A stretch of DNA of 64,000 bases, taken from the NCBI GenBank assembly GCA_021811865.1, contig JAKAQB010000010.1, positions 6,400 to 70,399 of the forward strand. The letters run 5' to 3'. Source of the DNA: Actinomycetes bacterium. Its GTDB lineage: Bacteria; Actinomycetota; Acidimicrobiia; Acidimicrobiales; Palsa-688. Below the pieces are notes generated by a model. That model searched no databases. It was not told the DNA's origin and saw only the letters and a program-made list of their open reading frames with translations. Below are positions 23,685 through 32,026 of this stretch, in pieces. Positions within the stretch are counted from its first letter, which is position 1. Each line of letters begins with the position of its first letter. Made by a program: the position numbers and the translations under genes.

Positions 23685-25110
23685 GCTGCCGGACGCCACC
23701 GCAGTGGCGGCGGCGATCGCCGCCGGGGAGATGAGCCCGATCGAAGCGGTGGACGCTGCCATCGCCCGCATCGAGGCCCTCGACCCGCAGCTCGACGCCG
23801 TCATCCACCGGCGCTTCGACGCGGCGCGCAAGGAGGCGGCGGGGGAGCTTCCCGACGGCCCGTTTCGCGGCGTCCCGCTGCTGCTCAAGGACCTGGGCGC
23901 TGCGATGGCCGGCGAGCCGATGCACTGCGGCCTGCGCGTCGCCAAGGCGGCGGGCTACCGGGCGGTGGCCGACAACGCCGTCGTGCGACGGCTGCGCGCC
24001 GCCGGGTTCGTCGTCGTCGGGCGGACCAACGTGCCGGAGCTCGGCACGACGGTGACGACCGAGCCCGTCGCCTACGGGCCGGCGCGCAACCCGTGGAGCA
24101 CTGCCCACTCGACGGGCGGCTCGTCGGGAGGGTCGGCGGCGGCGGTGGCGTCCGGCATGGTGCCCGTCGCCCACGGCAGCGACGGCGGCGGGTCGATCCG
24201 CGTGCCGGCGTCGGAGTGCGCCCTCGTCGGGCTCAAGCCGTCCCGCGGGCGGGTGAGCCACTCGCCGGAGGGGGAAGCGTGGATGGGCGGTACCACCGAC
24301 GGGGTCCTCACCCGCACCGTGCGGGACACGGCCGCGCTGCTCGACGTCCTCGCCGGCCCCGAGCCCGGCGACCCCTACACCGCCCGCGCCCTCCCTGGGC
24401 CGCTGGCGGCCGAGGTGGGCGCCGACCCCGGCCGCCTCCGCGTCGGCGTCCTCGACCACCCGCCTGGATCGGGACCGGCGGCGGCCGCCCCCGATGCCGA
24501 CGCCGCCAAAGCAGTGCGCGCGGCGGCGAGCGCGCTCGAGCAGCTGGGCCACCACGTCGCCTACGCCTACCCGCCCGCTCTCGACGACGACGTTGCCTAC
24601 GCCGACCGCTTCATAACGATCGTGTCCGCCGGCGTCGCGCGCGAGCTGGCCGACTGGGAGGCGACGCTCGGCCGCCCGATCGCCGAGGAGGACGTGGAGC
24701 CGGAGAACGTGTTCTTCCGGGCGGTCGGTGCCGCCGTATCGGCCTCCGACTACCTCGGCGCCGTGGACTGGCTGCACGCCTTCTCCCGCCGGGTCGCCGC
24801 CTGGTGGGCCGACGGCTGGGACCTGCTCGTGACCCCGGTGCTCAACGGGCCGCCGCCGCCGATCGGCTGGCTCTCCGACCCCGACGAGGGGTTCGGGCGC
24901 CTGCAGGCGCTGCTGGCGTACACGTCGCAGTTCAACATCACCGGCCAGCCGGCGATCTCCGTGCCGTTGCACTGGACGGAGGACGGCCTGCCTGTGGGTG
25001 TCCAGCTGGTTGCGGGCGCCGGCCGTGAGGACCTGCTCGTCCGGGTGGCGGGCCGGCTCGAGCAGGCGCGGCCGTGGAGCTCCCGCCGGCCGCCCGTGTG
25101 GGGCGGATGA
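23674..25110 (+). CDS. Amidase-signature family hydrolase
   Basis: A 478-residue enzyme with the Ser-cisSer-Lys machinery of the amidase signature: lysine 72 in LLLKDLG, the serine-rich STGGSSGGSAAA (about 147-158) and GSDGGGSIRVPA. The substrate is unknown. It is co-translated with the acyl-CoA synthetase (11-base overlap, GTG at 23674 preceded by GGAAGG). A second, shorter amidase of the same family is encoded at 40806-41933. It converges with the GH63-like gene, with only ten bases between the stops. Confidence 0.9.
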   Translation: MSTELPDATAVAAAIAAGEMSPIEAVDAAIARIEALDPQLDAVIHRRFDAARKEAAGELPDGPFRGVPLLLKDLGAAMAGEPMHCGLRVAKAAGYRAVADNAVVRRLRAAGFVVVGRTNVPELGTTVTTEPVAYGPARNPWSTAHSTGGSSGGSAAAVASGMVPVAHGSDGGGSIRVPASECALVGLKPSRGRVSHSPEGEAWMGGTTDGVLTRTVRDTAALLDVLAGPEPGDPYTARALPGPLAAEVGADPGRLRVGVLDHPPGSGPAAAAPDADAAKAVRAAASALEQLGHHVAYAYPPALDDDVAYADRFITIVSAGVARELADWEATLGRPIAEEDVEPENVFFRAVGAAVSASDYLGAVDWLHAFSRRVAAWWADGWDLLVTPVLNGPPPPIGWLSDPDEGFGRLQALLAYTSQFNITGQPAISVPLHWTEDGLPVGVQLVAGAGREDLLVRVAGRLEQARPWSSRRPPVWGG

Positions 25111-25120
25111 GCGAGGACTT

Positions 25121-27790
25121 TCAGCGTCGCCCGCCGAGGCGCCGGTCGGCGATGAGATCCAGGACCAGGCCCGTCCACCCCGTCTGGTGCGACGCCCCCA
25201 GGCCGGCGCCGTTGTCACCGTGGAAGTACTCGTGGAACCACAGCTGGTCCCGCCACGCCGGGTCCCGCTGGAACAGTTCCGTGCCGCCGAACACCGGGCG
25301 GCGCCCGTCGGGGCCGCAGAGGAAGATCGACACCAGGCGGCGGGCCAGGTCATCCGACACCTGGTGGAGGGTCACGGCCTGGCCCGAGCCGGCCGGGTCC
25401 TCAACGACCAGCTGGTCGGCGAAGTAGCGGCCGTAGCGGTCGAGCGCCTCGATCAGCAGGTAGTTGACCGGGAACCAGACCGGCCCCCGCCAGTTGGAGT
25501 TGCCGCCGAAGAGGAAGTTGGTCGACTCGGCCGGCTCGTAGTCGATGCTCGACGTCTCGCCGCCGAGGTCCATGGAGTACGGCCGGTCCCGCAGCTCGGC
25601 GGTGAGGGAGCGCACCCCGTGGTCCGACAGCAGCTGGCCGGGGTCGAGGACCCGCTGCAAGATGCGCTGCAGGCGTTGCGCGTCGACCACCGACAGGAGG
25701 CGCCGTCCGGCGTGGCCGGGCTTCATGAACGAGAGGCAGTGAGCTGCCGCGTCGGGCTTGTGGCGCAGGAACCAGTCAAGCCGGCGGGCGAAGTCGGGGA
25801 GGTCGGTGAGGTCGGCGTCCTCGACGATGGCGGCGGCAAAGAGCACGATGAGGCCCGCCACGGAGACGACGCGCACGGGTGTGCGGGTGCCGTCGTCGAG
25901 GGCGACCACGTCGTAGAAGTAGCCGTCCTCCTCGTTCCACAGCTCCTGGCCGCTCATGGCGGCGGCGATGTACACGAAGTGCTCGAAGAACTTCGTCGCC
26001 AGGTCCTCGTACACGTGGTCCTCGTGGGCGAGGATCAGGGCGATCTCGAGCAGGTTGAGCGAGAACATCGCCATCCACGCCGTGCCGTCGGACTGCTCCA
26101 GGCGGCCGGCGACCGGGAGCGGCTGCGACCGGTCGAAGAGCCCGATGTTGTCCAGGCCGAGGAACCCGCCCTCGAACACGTTCTCCCCGGAGGCGTCCTT
26201 GCGGTTCACCCACCACGTGAAGTTGAGCGCCAGCTTGTGGAACACCCGCTCCAGGAAGTCGCGGTCTACCGCCCCGTCCTCGCCACGCTCCTCCCGCTTG
26301 GCGGCGTCGATCTCGGCAACCCGCAACGCCGCCCACGCCTGCACGGGCGGGTTGACGTCGCCGAAGTTCCATTCGTAGGCGGGCAGCTGCCCGTTGGGGT
26401 GCTGGTACCACTCACGCCCGAGCAGGATCAGCTGGCGCTTGGCGAAGGCCGGGTCGAGATGGGCGAGGGCCACGCAATGGAAGGCGAGGTCCCACGAGGC
26501 GAACCAGGGGTACTCCCAGCAGTCAGGCATCGAGAGCAGGTCCCGGCAGTCGACGTGGCCCCATCCGGCGTTGCGGTCGCTCTTGTGGCCCGGGGGCGGC
26601 GGCGGCAACCCGGGGTCGCCGTCGAGCCAGCGCGCCACGTTGTAGCCGTAGAACTGCTTCGACCACAGCATCCCGGCCGAGGCCTGGCGCACGATGCGGG
26701 CCTCGTCCTCGGTGGCGTCGGCGGGGAGCAGCGACGCGTAGAACTCGTCAGCCTCCGACCGGCGCGCGGAGAGCACGGCGTCGAAGTCGTCAGCGAGGTC
26801 GGCGTCGCGCTGCGGGGACCACCGCAGCCGGACGGTGACCGTCGCGCCGGCGGCAACCGTGAGCCGGCGTCGCAGGCTCGCCTTGGTGCCCGTGGCCGCC
26901 GGGTTCACGGTGGGGGTGCCGTTGACGACGTGGCGGGCGATGCCGTCCTTCGGGTACTGCGGCCCCGGGACCCCGTACAGCTCCTCGAGGTTGGTGTCGT
27001 TGTCGCAGAACAGTGGCTCGCCCGTGCCCACCAGGTACCAGCCTCCGACCAGCGCATCCTCCGCCCGCAGGGCGACCGGCTCGGTGGAGGTGGGCGACGC
27101 TCCCGGGGCGGGGCCGGCGAGGGCGAGCGTAGGGCGGGCCGTCCCGGGCGTCCACGTCCAGCGGTTGCGGAACCAGACGGTCGGCAGCACCTCGAGCGTC
27201 GCTGTGTCCGGGCCGGCGTTGCGGACCTCGACCTGCCAGCAGAGGTCCTCCGGCGTCGCCTTCGCCCACGTGACGGTCACCGCCCAGTACCGGTTGGCGT
27301 CGAACACGCCGGTGTCCACCAGCTCGTACTCGGGCTGCAGCCGGCTGCGCCCGGCGTTGGTGGCCCGCAGGTCGTCGTAGGGGAAGGGCGCCTGCGGGTA
27401 GTGGTACCGCCAGCGGAGGTAGGACGAGGTGGGCGTGGCGTCGAGGTACCACCAGTAGTCCTTGACGTCCTCCCCGTGGTTGCCCTGGCTGTTGGTGAGC
27501 CCGTAGGGCCGCTCCTTCAACACCGGGTCGACTCCGTTCCACAGCGCCAGCGCCAGGCACACGTGCTGCTGGTCGTCACAGACGCCGGCCATGCCGTCCT
27601 CGCCCCAGCGGAAGGCATGCGAGGCCGCCTGCTCGAACGGCAGGTATGCCCACGCGTCGCCGTCGGCGGAGTAGTCCTCGCGCACCGTGCCCCATGCTCG
27701 CTCGGCCATGTACGGCCCCCACCGCCGCCACGGCACCTGGCGGTGATCGGCGTCGTCGAGGCGTCGCTGCTCGGCGGTGACAGGACTCAT
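25121..27790 (-). CDS. GH63-like glycoside hydrolase (MGH1-type (alpha/alpha)6 barrel)
   Basis: An 889-residue protein. An N-terminal beta-sandwich-like region (about 1-400) includes YGLTNSQGNHGEDVKDYWW and a long tryptophan-rich stretch. It is followed by an (alpha/alpha)6 catalytic barrel (about 400-880) with CWEYPWFASWDLAFH, EWNFGDVNPP and NSNWRGPVWFPVNYLL, typical of the GH63 relatives that act on alpha-glucosyl or mannosyl small molecules such as glucosylglycerate. The exact substrate is not readable. It has no signal peptide, so it is cytoplasmic. The ATG at 27790 has TACGCT seven bases upstream; the frame extends to 27964 but that part crosses the hupB promoter region. Confidence 0.85.
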   Translation of the reverse strand: MSPVTAEQRRLDDADHRQVPWRRWGPYMAERAWGTVREDYSADGDAWAYLPFEQAASHAFRWGEDGMAGVCDDQQHVCLALALWNGVDPVLKERPYGLTNSQGNHGEDVKDYWWYLDATPTSSYLRWRYHYPQAPFPYDDLRATNAGRSRLQPEYELVDTGVFDANRYWAVTVTWAKATPEDLCWQVEVRNAGPDTATLEVLPTVWFRNRWTWTPGTARPTLALAGPAPGASPTSTEPVALRAEDALVGGWYLVGTGEPLFCDNDTNLEELYGVPGPQYPKDGIARHVVNGTPTVNPAATGTKASLRRRLTVAAGATVTVRLRWSPQRDADLADDFDAVLSARRSEADEFYASLLPADATEDEARIVRQASAGMLWSKQFYGYNVARWLDGDPGLPPPPPGHKSDRNAGWGHVDCRDLLSMPDCWEYPWFASWDLAFHCVALAHLDPAFAKRQLILLGREWYQHPNGQLPAYEWNFGDVNPPVQAWAALRVAEIDAAKREERGEDGAVDRDFLERVFHKLALNFTWWVNRKDASGENVFEGGFLGLDNIGLFDRSQPLPVAGRLEQSDGTAWMAMFSLNLLEIALILAHEDHVYEDLATKFFEHFVYIAAAMSGQELWNEEDGYFYDVVALDDGTRTPVRVVSVAGLIVLFAAAIVEDADLTDLPDFARRLDWFLRHKPDAAAHCLSFMKPGHAGRRLLSVVDAQRLQRILQRVLDPGQLLSDHGVRSLTAELRDRPYSMDLGGETSSIDYEPAESTNFLFGGNSNWRGPVWFPVNYLLIEALDRYGRYFADQLVVEDPAGSGQAVTLHQVSDDLARRLVSIFLCGPDGRRPVFGGTELFQRDPAWRDQLWFHEYFHGDNGAGLGASHQTGWTGLVLDLIADRRLGGRR

Positions 27791-27797
27791 GGGCGCG

Positions 27798-27803
27798 AGC
27801 GTA
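27798..27803 (-). promoter_or_regulatory. -10 element TACGCT of a likely leaderless GH63-gene promoter
   Basis: On the minus strand TACGCT lies seven bases before the ATG at 27790, matching the window's leaderless pattern. Confidence 0.5.
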
Positions 27804-27887
27804 AGCAAACTCCGGCTCCTGTGGTGGCCTCCTCGAGGATCAAGAAGCCGCATGGCTGCTGGGCTCCTGGTCTCTGCGGCCATCGAA

Positions 27888-27920
27888 TCCCTTGACTTGC
27901 AAGGGAAATACTTGACCTGC
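27888..27920 (+). promoter_or_regulatory. Probable hupB promoter/operator with paired CTTGAC repeats and a hairpin-like palindrome
   Basis: TCCCTTG-ACTTG-CAAGGGA (27888-27906) is a palindrome with 7-base arms. CTTGACTTGC (27891-27900) and CTTGACCTGC (27911-27920) are direct repeats exactly 20 bases apart, each containing a -35-like TTGAC. The whole stretch up to 27970 is markedly AT-richer than its surroundings. TTTGAT, 17 bases after the second TTGACC, is a possible -10. Confidence 0.45.
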
Positions 27921-27976
27921 GCCCCAAAACACTCTTTGATTGCAGTCAACTTCCCCAAAAACACCAGGAGGTGTCG

Positions 27977-28513
27977 GTGAACAAGTCAGAGCTCGTCGAG
28001 GCAGTGGCCGCAGCGGCCGGTCTCGAGCGGAAGCAGGCGGAGGCGGCGGTGAGCGCCTTCGTCGGCTCCGTGATGGACACAGCCCGGTCGGGTGAGACCG
28101 TCTCGATCTTCGGGTTCGGGACGTTCAAGCCGACGGCCCGTGGTGCACGCACCGGCCGCAACCCGCGCACCGGTGCACCGGTCAAGATTGCCGCGTCGAA
28201 GGGCGTGAAGTTCCAACCCGCTGCGGCGTTCAAGGCCGCCATCAACAGCAAGAGGGCCGTCGGCAAGAAGGTGGCAGCGAAGAAGGCGGCGCCGGCCAGC
28301 AAGTCACCGGCCAGCAGTGCGCCTGCCAAGAAGGCCGTGCCGGCCAGCAAGGTGCCGGCGAGGAAGGCGCCGGCGGCGAAGGCCGTGCCGGCGGCAAAGG
28401 CGTCCGCGACGAAGGCCGTGCCGGCCAGCAAGGTGCCGGCGAAGGCTGCGCCGCCGGCGAAGGCGTCCGCGACGAAGGCCGCGAAGTCAGCGGCGCCGGC
28501 GAAGAAGCGCTGA
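27977..28513 (+). CDS. hupB: HU-family nucleoid protein with long Lys/Ala/Pro tail (HupB type)
   Basis: A 178-residue protein. Residues 1-90 are a complete HU domain, starting NKSELVEAVA and including VSIFGFGTFKP and the DNA-binding arm GRNPRTG. Residues 91-178 are a disordered tail of AKKAPAS-type repeats like histone H1, as in mycobacterial HupB. HU bends and bridges DNA and the tail adds nonspecific binding and compaction. The GTG at 27977 is chosen because AGGAGG ends five bases before it; a GTG two codons earlier overlaps that site. An H1-like tail-only protein is encoded eight bases downstream, so the two are probably one operon. Confidence 0.95.
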   Translation: MNKSELVEAVAAAAGLERKQAEAAVSAFVGSVMDTARSGETVSIFGFGTFKPTARGARTGRNPRTGAPVKIAASKGVKFQPAAAFKAAINSKRAVGKKVAAKKAAPASKSPASSAPAKKAVPASKVPARKAPAAKAVPAAKASATKAVPASKVPAKAAPPAKASATKAAKSAAPAKKR

Positions 28514-28521
28514 GGCCGGCG

Positions 28522-29040
28522 ATGGCCCCCACCGCCAAGTCAGCGACCTCCAAGAAGGCGGCGCCCGCGAAGCGGGCCGTCGCCGCCACGACCGCCAGGA
28601 GCTCGACGGCGGCGTCCACCAAGGCGACCGCCACGAGGACGGCGGCAGCGCGCGCGACGACCAGGCCGGTAGCGAAGAAGTCGGCGGTTCCTGCCAAGAA
28701 GGCGCCGGCCAAGGCGGCGGCTCCCGCCAAGAAGGCACCGGCCAAGGCGGCGGCACCCGCCAAGAAGGCACCGGCCAAGGCGGCGGCACCGGCGAAGAAG
28801 GCACCGGCGAAGAAGGTCGGCGCCGCCCGGTCGACGCCGGCGCAGGTGGCGACCAAGCGGGCTGGCGCCCCCGTCCGCAAGGGAACCTCAGCGGCGGCGT
28901 CGGCCGCCAGGGTGACCGCCCGGGCGGCGAAGGGTGCGGCGAGCAGGAACGCCGCCGCAGCGTCACGCGCGTCGAGCGCGTCGGCCTCGGCTCGCACCGC
29001 CAAGACGCCCGCCCGGGTTCGCCGTTCCGGATCCCGCTGA
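28522..29040 (+). CDS. Histone H1-like Lys/Ala/Pro-rich protein
   Basis: A 172-residue protein composed almost entirely of Ala, Lys, Pro, Arg, Thr and Ser, with no folded domain visible. Its centre has at least three near-identical KAPAKAAAPAK units (about residues 55-100), and the tail is Arg/Ser/Ala-rich. It resembles the detached tail of HupB and eukaryotic or chlamydial H1-like proteins. It starts nine bases after the hupB stop, in a different frame. Its likely role is DNA compaction together with HU; this is inferred from composition and position. Third-position GC bias is consistent with real coding. Confidence 0.75.
   Translation: MAPTAKSATSKKAAPAKRAVAATTARSSTAASTKATATRTAAARATTRPVAKKSAVPAKKAPAKAAAPAKKAPAKAAAPAKKAPAKAAAPAKKAPAKKVGAARSTPAQVATKRAGAPVRKGTSAAASAARVTARAAKGAASRNAAAASRASSASASARTAKTPARVRRSGSR
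28690..28815. repeat. In-frame tandem repeats encoding KAPAKAAAPAK units
   Basis: A roughly 33-base unit recurs at least three times in succession with few substitutions, all whole codons. It is the repetitive core of the H1-like gene. Confidence 0.75.
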
Positions 29041-29061
29041 ACGAAGCCCGCTCGACGAAGT

Positions 29062-29091
29062 GGTGCACCGGCCGGCAGCGGCCGGTGCACC
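29062..29091. terminator. Hairpin between convergent H1-like and rnhB genes
   Basis: GGTGCACCGGCC (29062-29073), a six-base loop and GGCCGGTGCACC (29080-29091) form a perfect 12-base stem. It sits 22 bases after the H1-like stop and 10 bases after the rnhB stop on the other strand, so it can serve both. There is no U-tract, as is common in actinobacterial terminators. Confidence 0.7.
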
Positions 29092-29100
29092 CCGCGGCGC

Positions 29101-29835
29101 CTACCAGTCGAGCTCGTCCTGCCCCGCTGCGGTGCCGGGGCGCACGGTGGCCCGCCTGCCCTCCACGCCCCACGCCAGGTGCTCCATGAAGACCCACGAG
29201 CGGCGGTGGATGGCCGTCGGCCCGTAGGCCTGGAGCGCCATCTTGTGGCGGGGGCACGGGTAGCCCTTGTTGCCGTCGAAGTCGTACCCGGGGTAGTGCT
29301 CGGCCTCCTGCCGCATGAACCGGTCACGGCTCACCTTGGCGAGTATCGACGCAGCGGCGATCGACAGGCAGGCGGCGTCACCGCGCACGACGCGCTGCGT
29401 GCAACCGAGCCCGACGAAGTCCCACGTGCCGTCGACGAGCACGGCGTCGGGTGCCACCCCGAGCGCCGCCATCGCCCTGCCGGCGGCCAGGCGTTGGGCG
29501 TCGGCCATCCCGAGGGTGTCGCACTCGTCGTGGGACGCCCAGCCGACCCCCCAAGGCCGGCACCACCCGGCCACGCGGTCGAATAGCCGCTCGCGCTCGG
29601 ACTCGGTCAGCAGCTTGGAGTCGCGGACCTTGTACACCCGGCGGTCCCGGGGCAGCACCGCCGCCCCGACGACGAGGGGCCCTGCCCACGCCCCCCGGCC
29701 GACCTCGTCCACGCCGACGACCACCCGCCGGCCGGCGTCCCACAGCGAGCGCTCGACGGCGAGCGTCGGGGCCGTCGAGCGCCTGGGACGGCCGCTCAGG
29801 GGCCGGAGGACCGGCAGTGGTCGCTGCATTGTCAC
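29101..29835 (-). CDS. rnhB: Ribonuclease HII
   Basis: A 244-residue enzyme that removes RNA from RNA-DNA hybrids, including single ribonucleotides. The RNase HII core begins VVVGVDEVGRGAWAGP, with the catalytic Asp-Glu pair, and continues with KVRDSKLL, VDGTWDF (third acid) and SIAAASILAKVSRD. The C-terminal part ends HRRSWVF. The start overlaps the stop of the reductase gene as GTGA; an ATG two codons later is equally possible. The first 35 residues are a nonconserved extension. Confidence 0.96.
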   Translation of the reverse strand: MTMQRPLPVLRPLSGRPRRSTAPTLAVERSLWDAGRRVVVGVDEVGRGAWAGPLVVGAAVLPRDRRVYKVRDSKLLTESERERLFDRVAGWCRPWGVGWASHDECDTLGMADAQRLAAGRAMAALGVAPDAVLVDGTWDFVGLGCTQRVVRGDAACLSIAAASILAKVSRDRFMRQEAEHYPGYDFDGNKGYPCPRHKMALQAYGPTAIHRRSWVFMEHLAWGVEGRRATVRPGTAAGQDELDW

Positions 29836-30632
29836 GCCGGCTCCCGGCGGTAGCGGGCGAACAGCCGTCCGTCACCGGTGAAGAGGTCGGTGAGGGTGAA
29901 GCTGGCGGGCGCTCCGTCGACACCCGGCGCCCAGCCCTGGCTCAGGGTCGTGCGGCCCACACCTGCCACCAACGGGCTGTGCGTCAGGCAGATCTCGTCC
30001 ACCAGGCCGGCGCGCAGGAGGCCGCCGAACAGGCGCGGCCCGCCCTCGCATAGGATCCGCTCCAAGCCGTCGGCCCGCAGCGACTCCACCATCGCCACGA
30101 GGTCCACGTCGTGGTCGCCGAGGACGCGGACGTCCGCCACCTCCGACAGCCGGTCGATGCGGCCGGCGGGGACGAACCCGGACGCGAAAACGAGGGGGGT
30201 GGGCGGGGGGGGCTGGGCAGGGCGGCGTTGGGTGAAGAGCCGCGAGGTCGGGTCCAGGTCGGCGAAGCGCGTGACCACCGCCATCGTCGGCAGGGGGACC
30301 TGCCCCCGGCCCGCCCGCCGCTCCCGCCGCGCCTCGGTCAGCCACGCCGGCCCGTAGTCCTCGCTGCGGGCGGTGCCTGCCCCGATGACGACCACGTCGG
30401 CCAGGGCGCGCAGCGTCGCGAACAGCTCGAGGTCGGCGTCGCCGCCGAGGCTGCCGCTGTTCCCACCGACCTCGACGGCGCCGTCGAGGGTGACGACGAA
30501 GTTGACCCGCAGGCGCCCCGGCTCGTGGGCGTAGGCGGCCTCGAGGGCGGCGGCGTCGAGGGGCGGGGAGTGGGGTGCTCGATCGCCGAGCAGGCGCCGC
30601 AACGACATCCCAGCAGCTTCTGCGGTGGGCAC
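29832..30632 (-). CDS. RibD C-terminal/dihydrofolate-reductase-fold reductase
   Basis: A 266-residue protein of the RibD_C (pyrimidine reductase) superfamily, with RVNFVVTLDGAVEVGG near residue 50 (substrate strand), DVVIGAGTARSEDYGPAW (nucleotide loop) and ILCEGGPRLFGGLL (the GGP motif of RibD-like enzymes). These are NADPH-dependent reductases; here there is no deaminase domain, so a direct riboflavin role is uncertain. GTG 30632 was chosen; ATG 30608 is an alternative. A TAGCGT five bases before the GTG may be its -10. It is followed by rnhB with a 4-base overlap. Confidence 0.85.
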   Translation of the reverse strand: MPTAEAAGMSLRRLLGDRAPHSPPLDAAALEAAYAHEPGRLRVNFVVTLDGAVEVGGNSGSLGGDADLELFATLRALADVVVIGAGTARSEDYGPAWLTEARRERRAGRGQVPLPTMAVVTRFADLDPTSRLFTQRRPAQPPPPTPLVFASGFVPAGRIDRLSEVADVRVLGDHDVDLVAMVESLRADGLERILCEGGPRLFGGLLRAGLVDEICLTHSPLVAGVGRTTLSQGWAPGVDGAPASFTLTDLFTGDGRLFARYRREPA

Positions 30633-30751
30633 GCCGCACGCTACCAACGGGTCCCCGCCGACCCGAGGAGCGCCGGGCGCTGGCCGTGCCAGCGCAGCGC
30701 GTAGGACACGAGGCCGATCACGGGGCTTGGCACCGTCGTCATCCCAACTTG

Positions 30752-30766
30752 ATACCATCGTGGTAT
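30752..30766. promoter_or_regulatory. Palindromic operator overlapping -10 and start codon of the antitoxin gene
   Basis: ATACCA-TCG-TGGTAT is a perfect inverted repeat with 6-base arms. It contains the -10 candidate TACCAT (30753-30758), which lies six bases before the ATG at 30765, and it extends over the first two bases of that codon. A ribbon-helix-helix antitoxin bound here would block its own promoter. Confidence 0.65.
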
Positions 30767-31001
30767 GAGCAAGCAGCTGACGGTTCGGCTTCCCGACGAC
30801 CTCGTGGAGTTCATCGACCAGCGCGTCGAGCACGGGGACGCTGCCAGCCGGGCCGCGGTCGTGGCTGCGGCAGTGGAGAGGGAGCGGCGGCGGGAGATCG
30901 CCGCCCGAGATGTTGCGATCCTGGCTCGATCGACGAGTCGGGACGACTTCGACGACCTGGCCGACTTCGGCTCCCAGGTCCCCTTGGACGATCTGGCCTG
31001 A
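30765..31001 (+). CDS. Ribbon-helix-helix antitoxin (MazE-like)
   Basis: A 78-residue protein. The N-terminus, KQLTVRLPDDLVEFIDQRVE, has the beta strand and two helices of the ribbon-helix-helix DNA-binding fold (about residues 1-45). The acidic C-terminal part (DDFDDLADFG) is the likely toxin-binding tail. Its stop overlaps the toxin ATG by one base. It should neutralise the toxin and repress the operon through the palindrome on its start codon. The pair is compact and appears intact. Confidence 0.9.
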   Translation: MSKQLTVRLPDDLVEFIDQRVEHGDAASRAAVVAAAVERERRREIAARDVAILARSTSRDDFDDLADFGSQVPLDDLA

Positions 31002-31300
31002 TGCGCCCGATCCACGTGGCGCAGTTGGACAAGGCCCGTCCGGTCCTCGTCCTCACCCGGGAGGTGGTCAGGCCCTATCTGACCCGTGTGAGCGTGGCTC
31101 CCATCACCACCACCATCCGGGGCCTGTCGACCGAGGTGGCGGTCGGGCGAGCCAACGGCCTCGTCCAGGACAGCGTGGTCAGCTGCGACGACATCGTCAC
31201 CCTGCCTACGTCCACCTTGGGGCGCCTGGTGGGGCACCTCCTGGAGGAGCAGGAGCCGGGACTCGCTGCAGCGATCCGTGCCGCCTTCGACCTCGCCTGA
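31001..31300 (+). CDS. mazF: MazF/PemK-family toxin (endoribonuclease)
   Basis: A 99-residue protein of the CcdB/MazF fold: ARPVLVLTREVV (strand bearing the basic residue), TRVSVAPITTTIRG, and SVVSCDDIVTLPTSTLG. MazF toxins cut mRNA at short sequence motifs. The Arg and Thr/Ser positions used for catalysis are present in the expected blocks. It follows directly from the antitoxin (TGATG overlap). Its family cannot be narrowed to a recognition sequence by eye. Confidence 0.92.
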   Translation: MRPIHVAQLDKARPVLVLTREVVRPYLTRVSVAPITTTIRGLSTEVAVGRANGLVQDSVVSCDDIVTLPTSTLGRLVGHLLEEQEPGLAAAIRAAFDLA

Positions 31301-31401
31301 GCCGCAAGCCGACCTACGGTACGCCGCTGCCGCAGCTTGCCCGGCCAGCACGCGAGTCGTTCTCCATCCAATCTCAACCTCGGGTCGAAAGCCGGGGCCG
31401 C

Positions 31402-31407
31402 TACGAT
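31402..31407 (+). promoter_or_regulatory. -10 element TACGAT of a likely leaderless fbiD promoter
   Basis: TACGAT lies six bases before GTG 31414, the window's recurrent leaderless arrangement. Confidence 0.55.
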
Positions 31408-31413
31408 CGGGTG

Positions 31414-32010
31414 GTGGCCGCCCCCGCCCAGCGACCGGCCGGGTGGATGGGCCCGGCGTCGGTGCTCGTGCCGGTGAAGGCATTTGGCGAGGCCAAGGGG
31501 CGGCTCGCCCCGGTCATGTCACCGCAGCGCCGCGCCGAGCTGGCCCGCAGGATGGCCGAGGCCGTCCTGCGCTCCGCCCGCGACCTGCCCACCGCCGTGG
31601 TCTGCGACGACCGCGCCGTGGCGGCTTGGGCGCGCGACCAGGGGGCGCTGGTGGTGTGGGCGCCGGGCCGGGGCCTCAACCGTGCCGTACAGCAAGGCGT
31701 CGCCCACCTTGCCGCCGCCGGCGCCGAGCTAGTCGTCGTCGCCGCCGGCGACCTGCCCCTCGCCGACGACCTGCGGTGGGTGGCGGAGTTTCCCGGGACG
31801 ACGCTGGTGCCCGACCGCCGGCGGGACGGGACCAACGTGCTGGCCGTGCCGACGGAGCGGACCTTTGGCTTCTCCTACGGGCCGGGCTCCTTCGCCCGCC
31901 ACCTGGCGGAGGCAGAGCGCCTCGGCGGCCCCCTCCGCGTCGTGGACGCTCCCCGGCTGGCGTGGGACGTCGACGTCCCCGCCGACCTGCACCTGATCGG
32001 CCGGATCTGA
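31414..32010 (+). CDS. fbiD: Phospholactate/phosphoenolpyruvate guanylyltransferase (coenzyme F420 biosynthesis)
   Basis: A protein of about 198 residues. The nucleotidyltransferase fold of CofC/FbiD is visible from SVLVPVKAFGEAKGRLAP (the GTP-binding loop), through VVVAAGDLPL (metal aspartate region), to the C-terminal WDVDVPADLHLI. It makes the GMP-activated phosphoenolpyruvate or phospholactate used to build F420. No other F420 genes are nearby. GTG 31414 was chosen from the upstream TACGAT; an ATG at 31447 would start just before the conserved core and is a fair alternative. Confidence 0.9.
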   Translation: MAAPAQRPAGWMGPASVLVPVKAFGEAKGRLAPVMSPQRRAELARRMAEAVLRSARDLPTAVVCDDRAVAAWARDQGALVVWAPGRGLNRAVQQGVAHLAAAGAELVVVAAGDLPLADDLRWVAEFPGTTLVPDRRRDGTNVLAVPTERTFGFSYGPGSFARHLAEAERLGGPLRVVDAPRLAWDVDVPADLHLIGRI

Positions 32011-32026
32011 CCCGGCCCGCCCCGGG

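Noticed and set aside
24998..27895. A 965-codon plus-strand open frame across the GH63 gene
   Set aside because: The minus-strand frame shows a conserved glycoside hydrolase; the plus frame is its antisense shadow.
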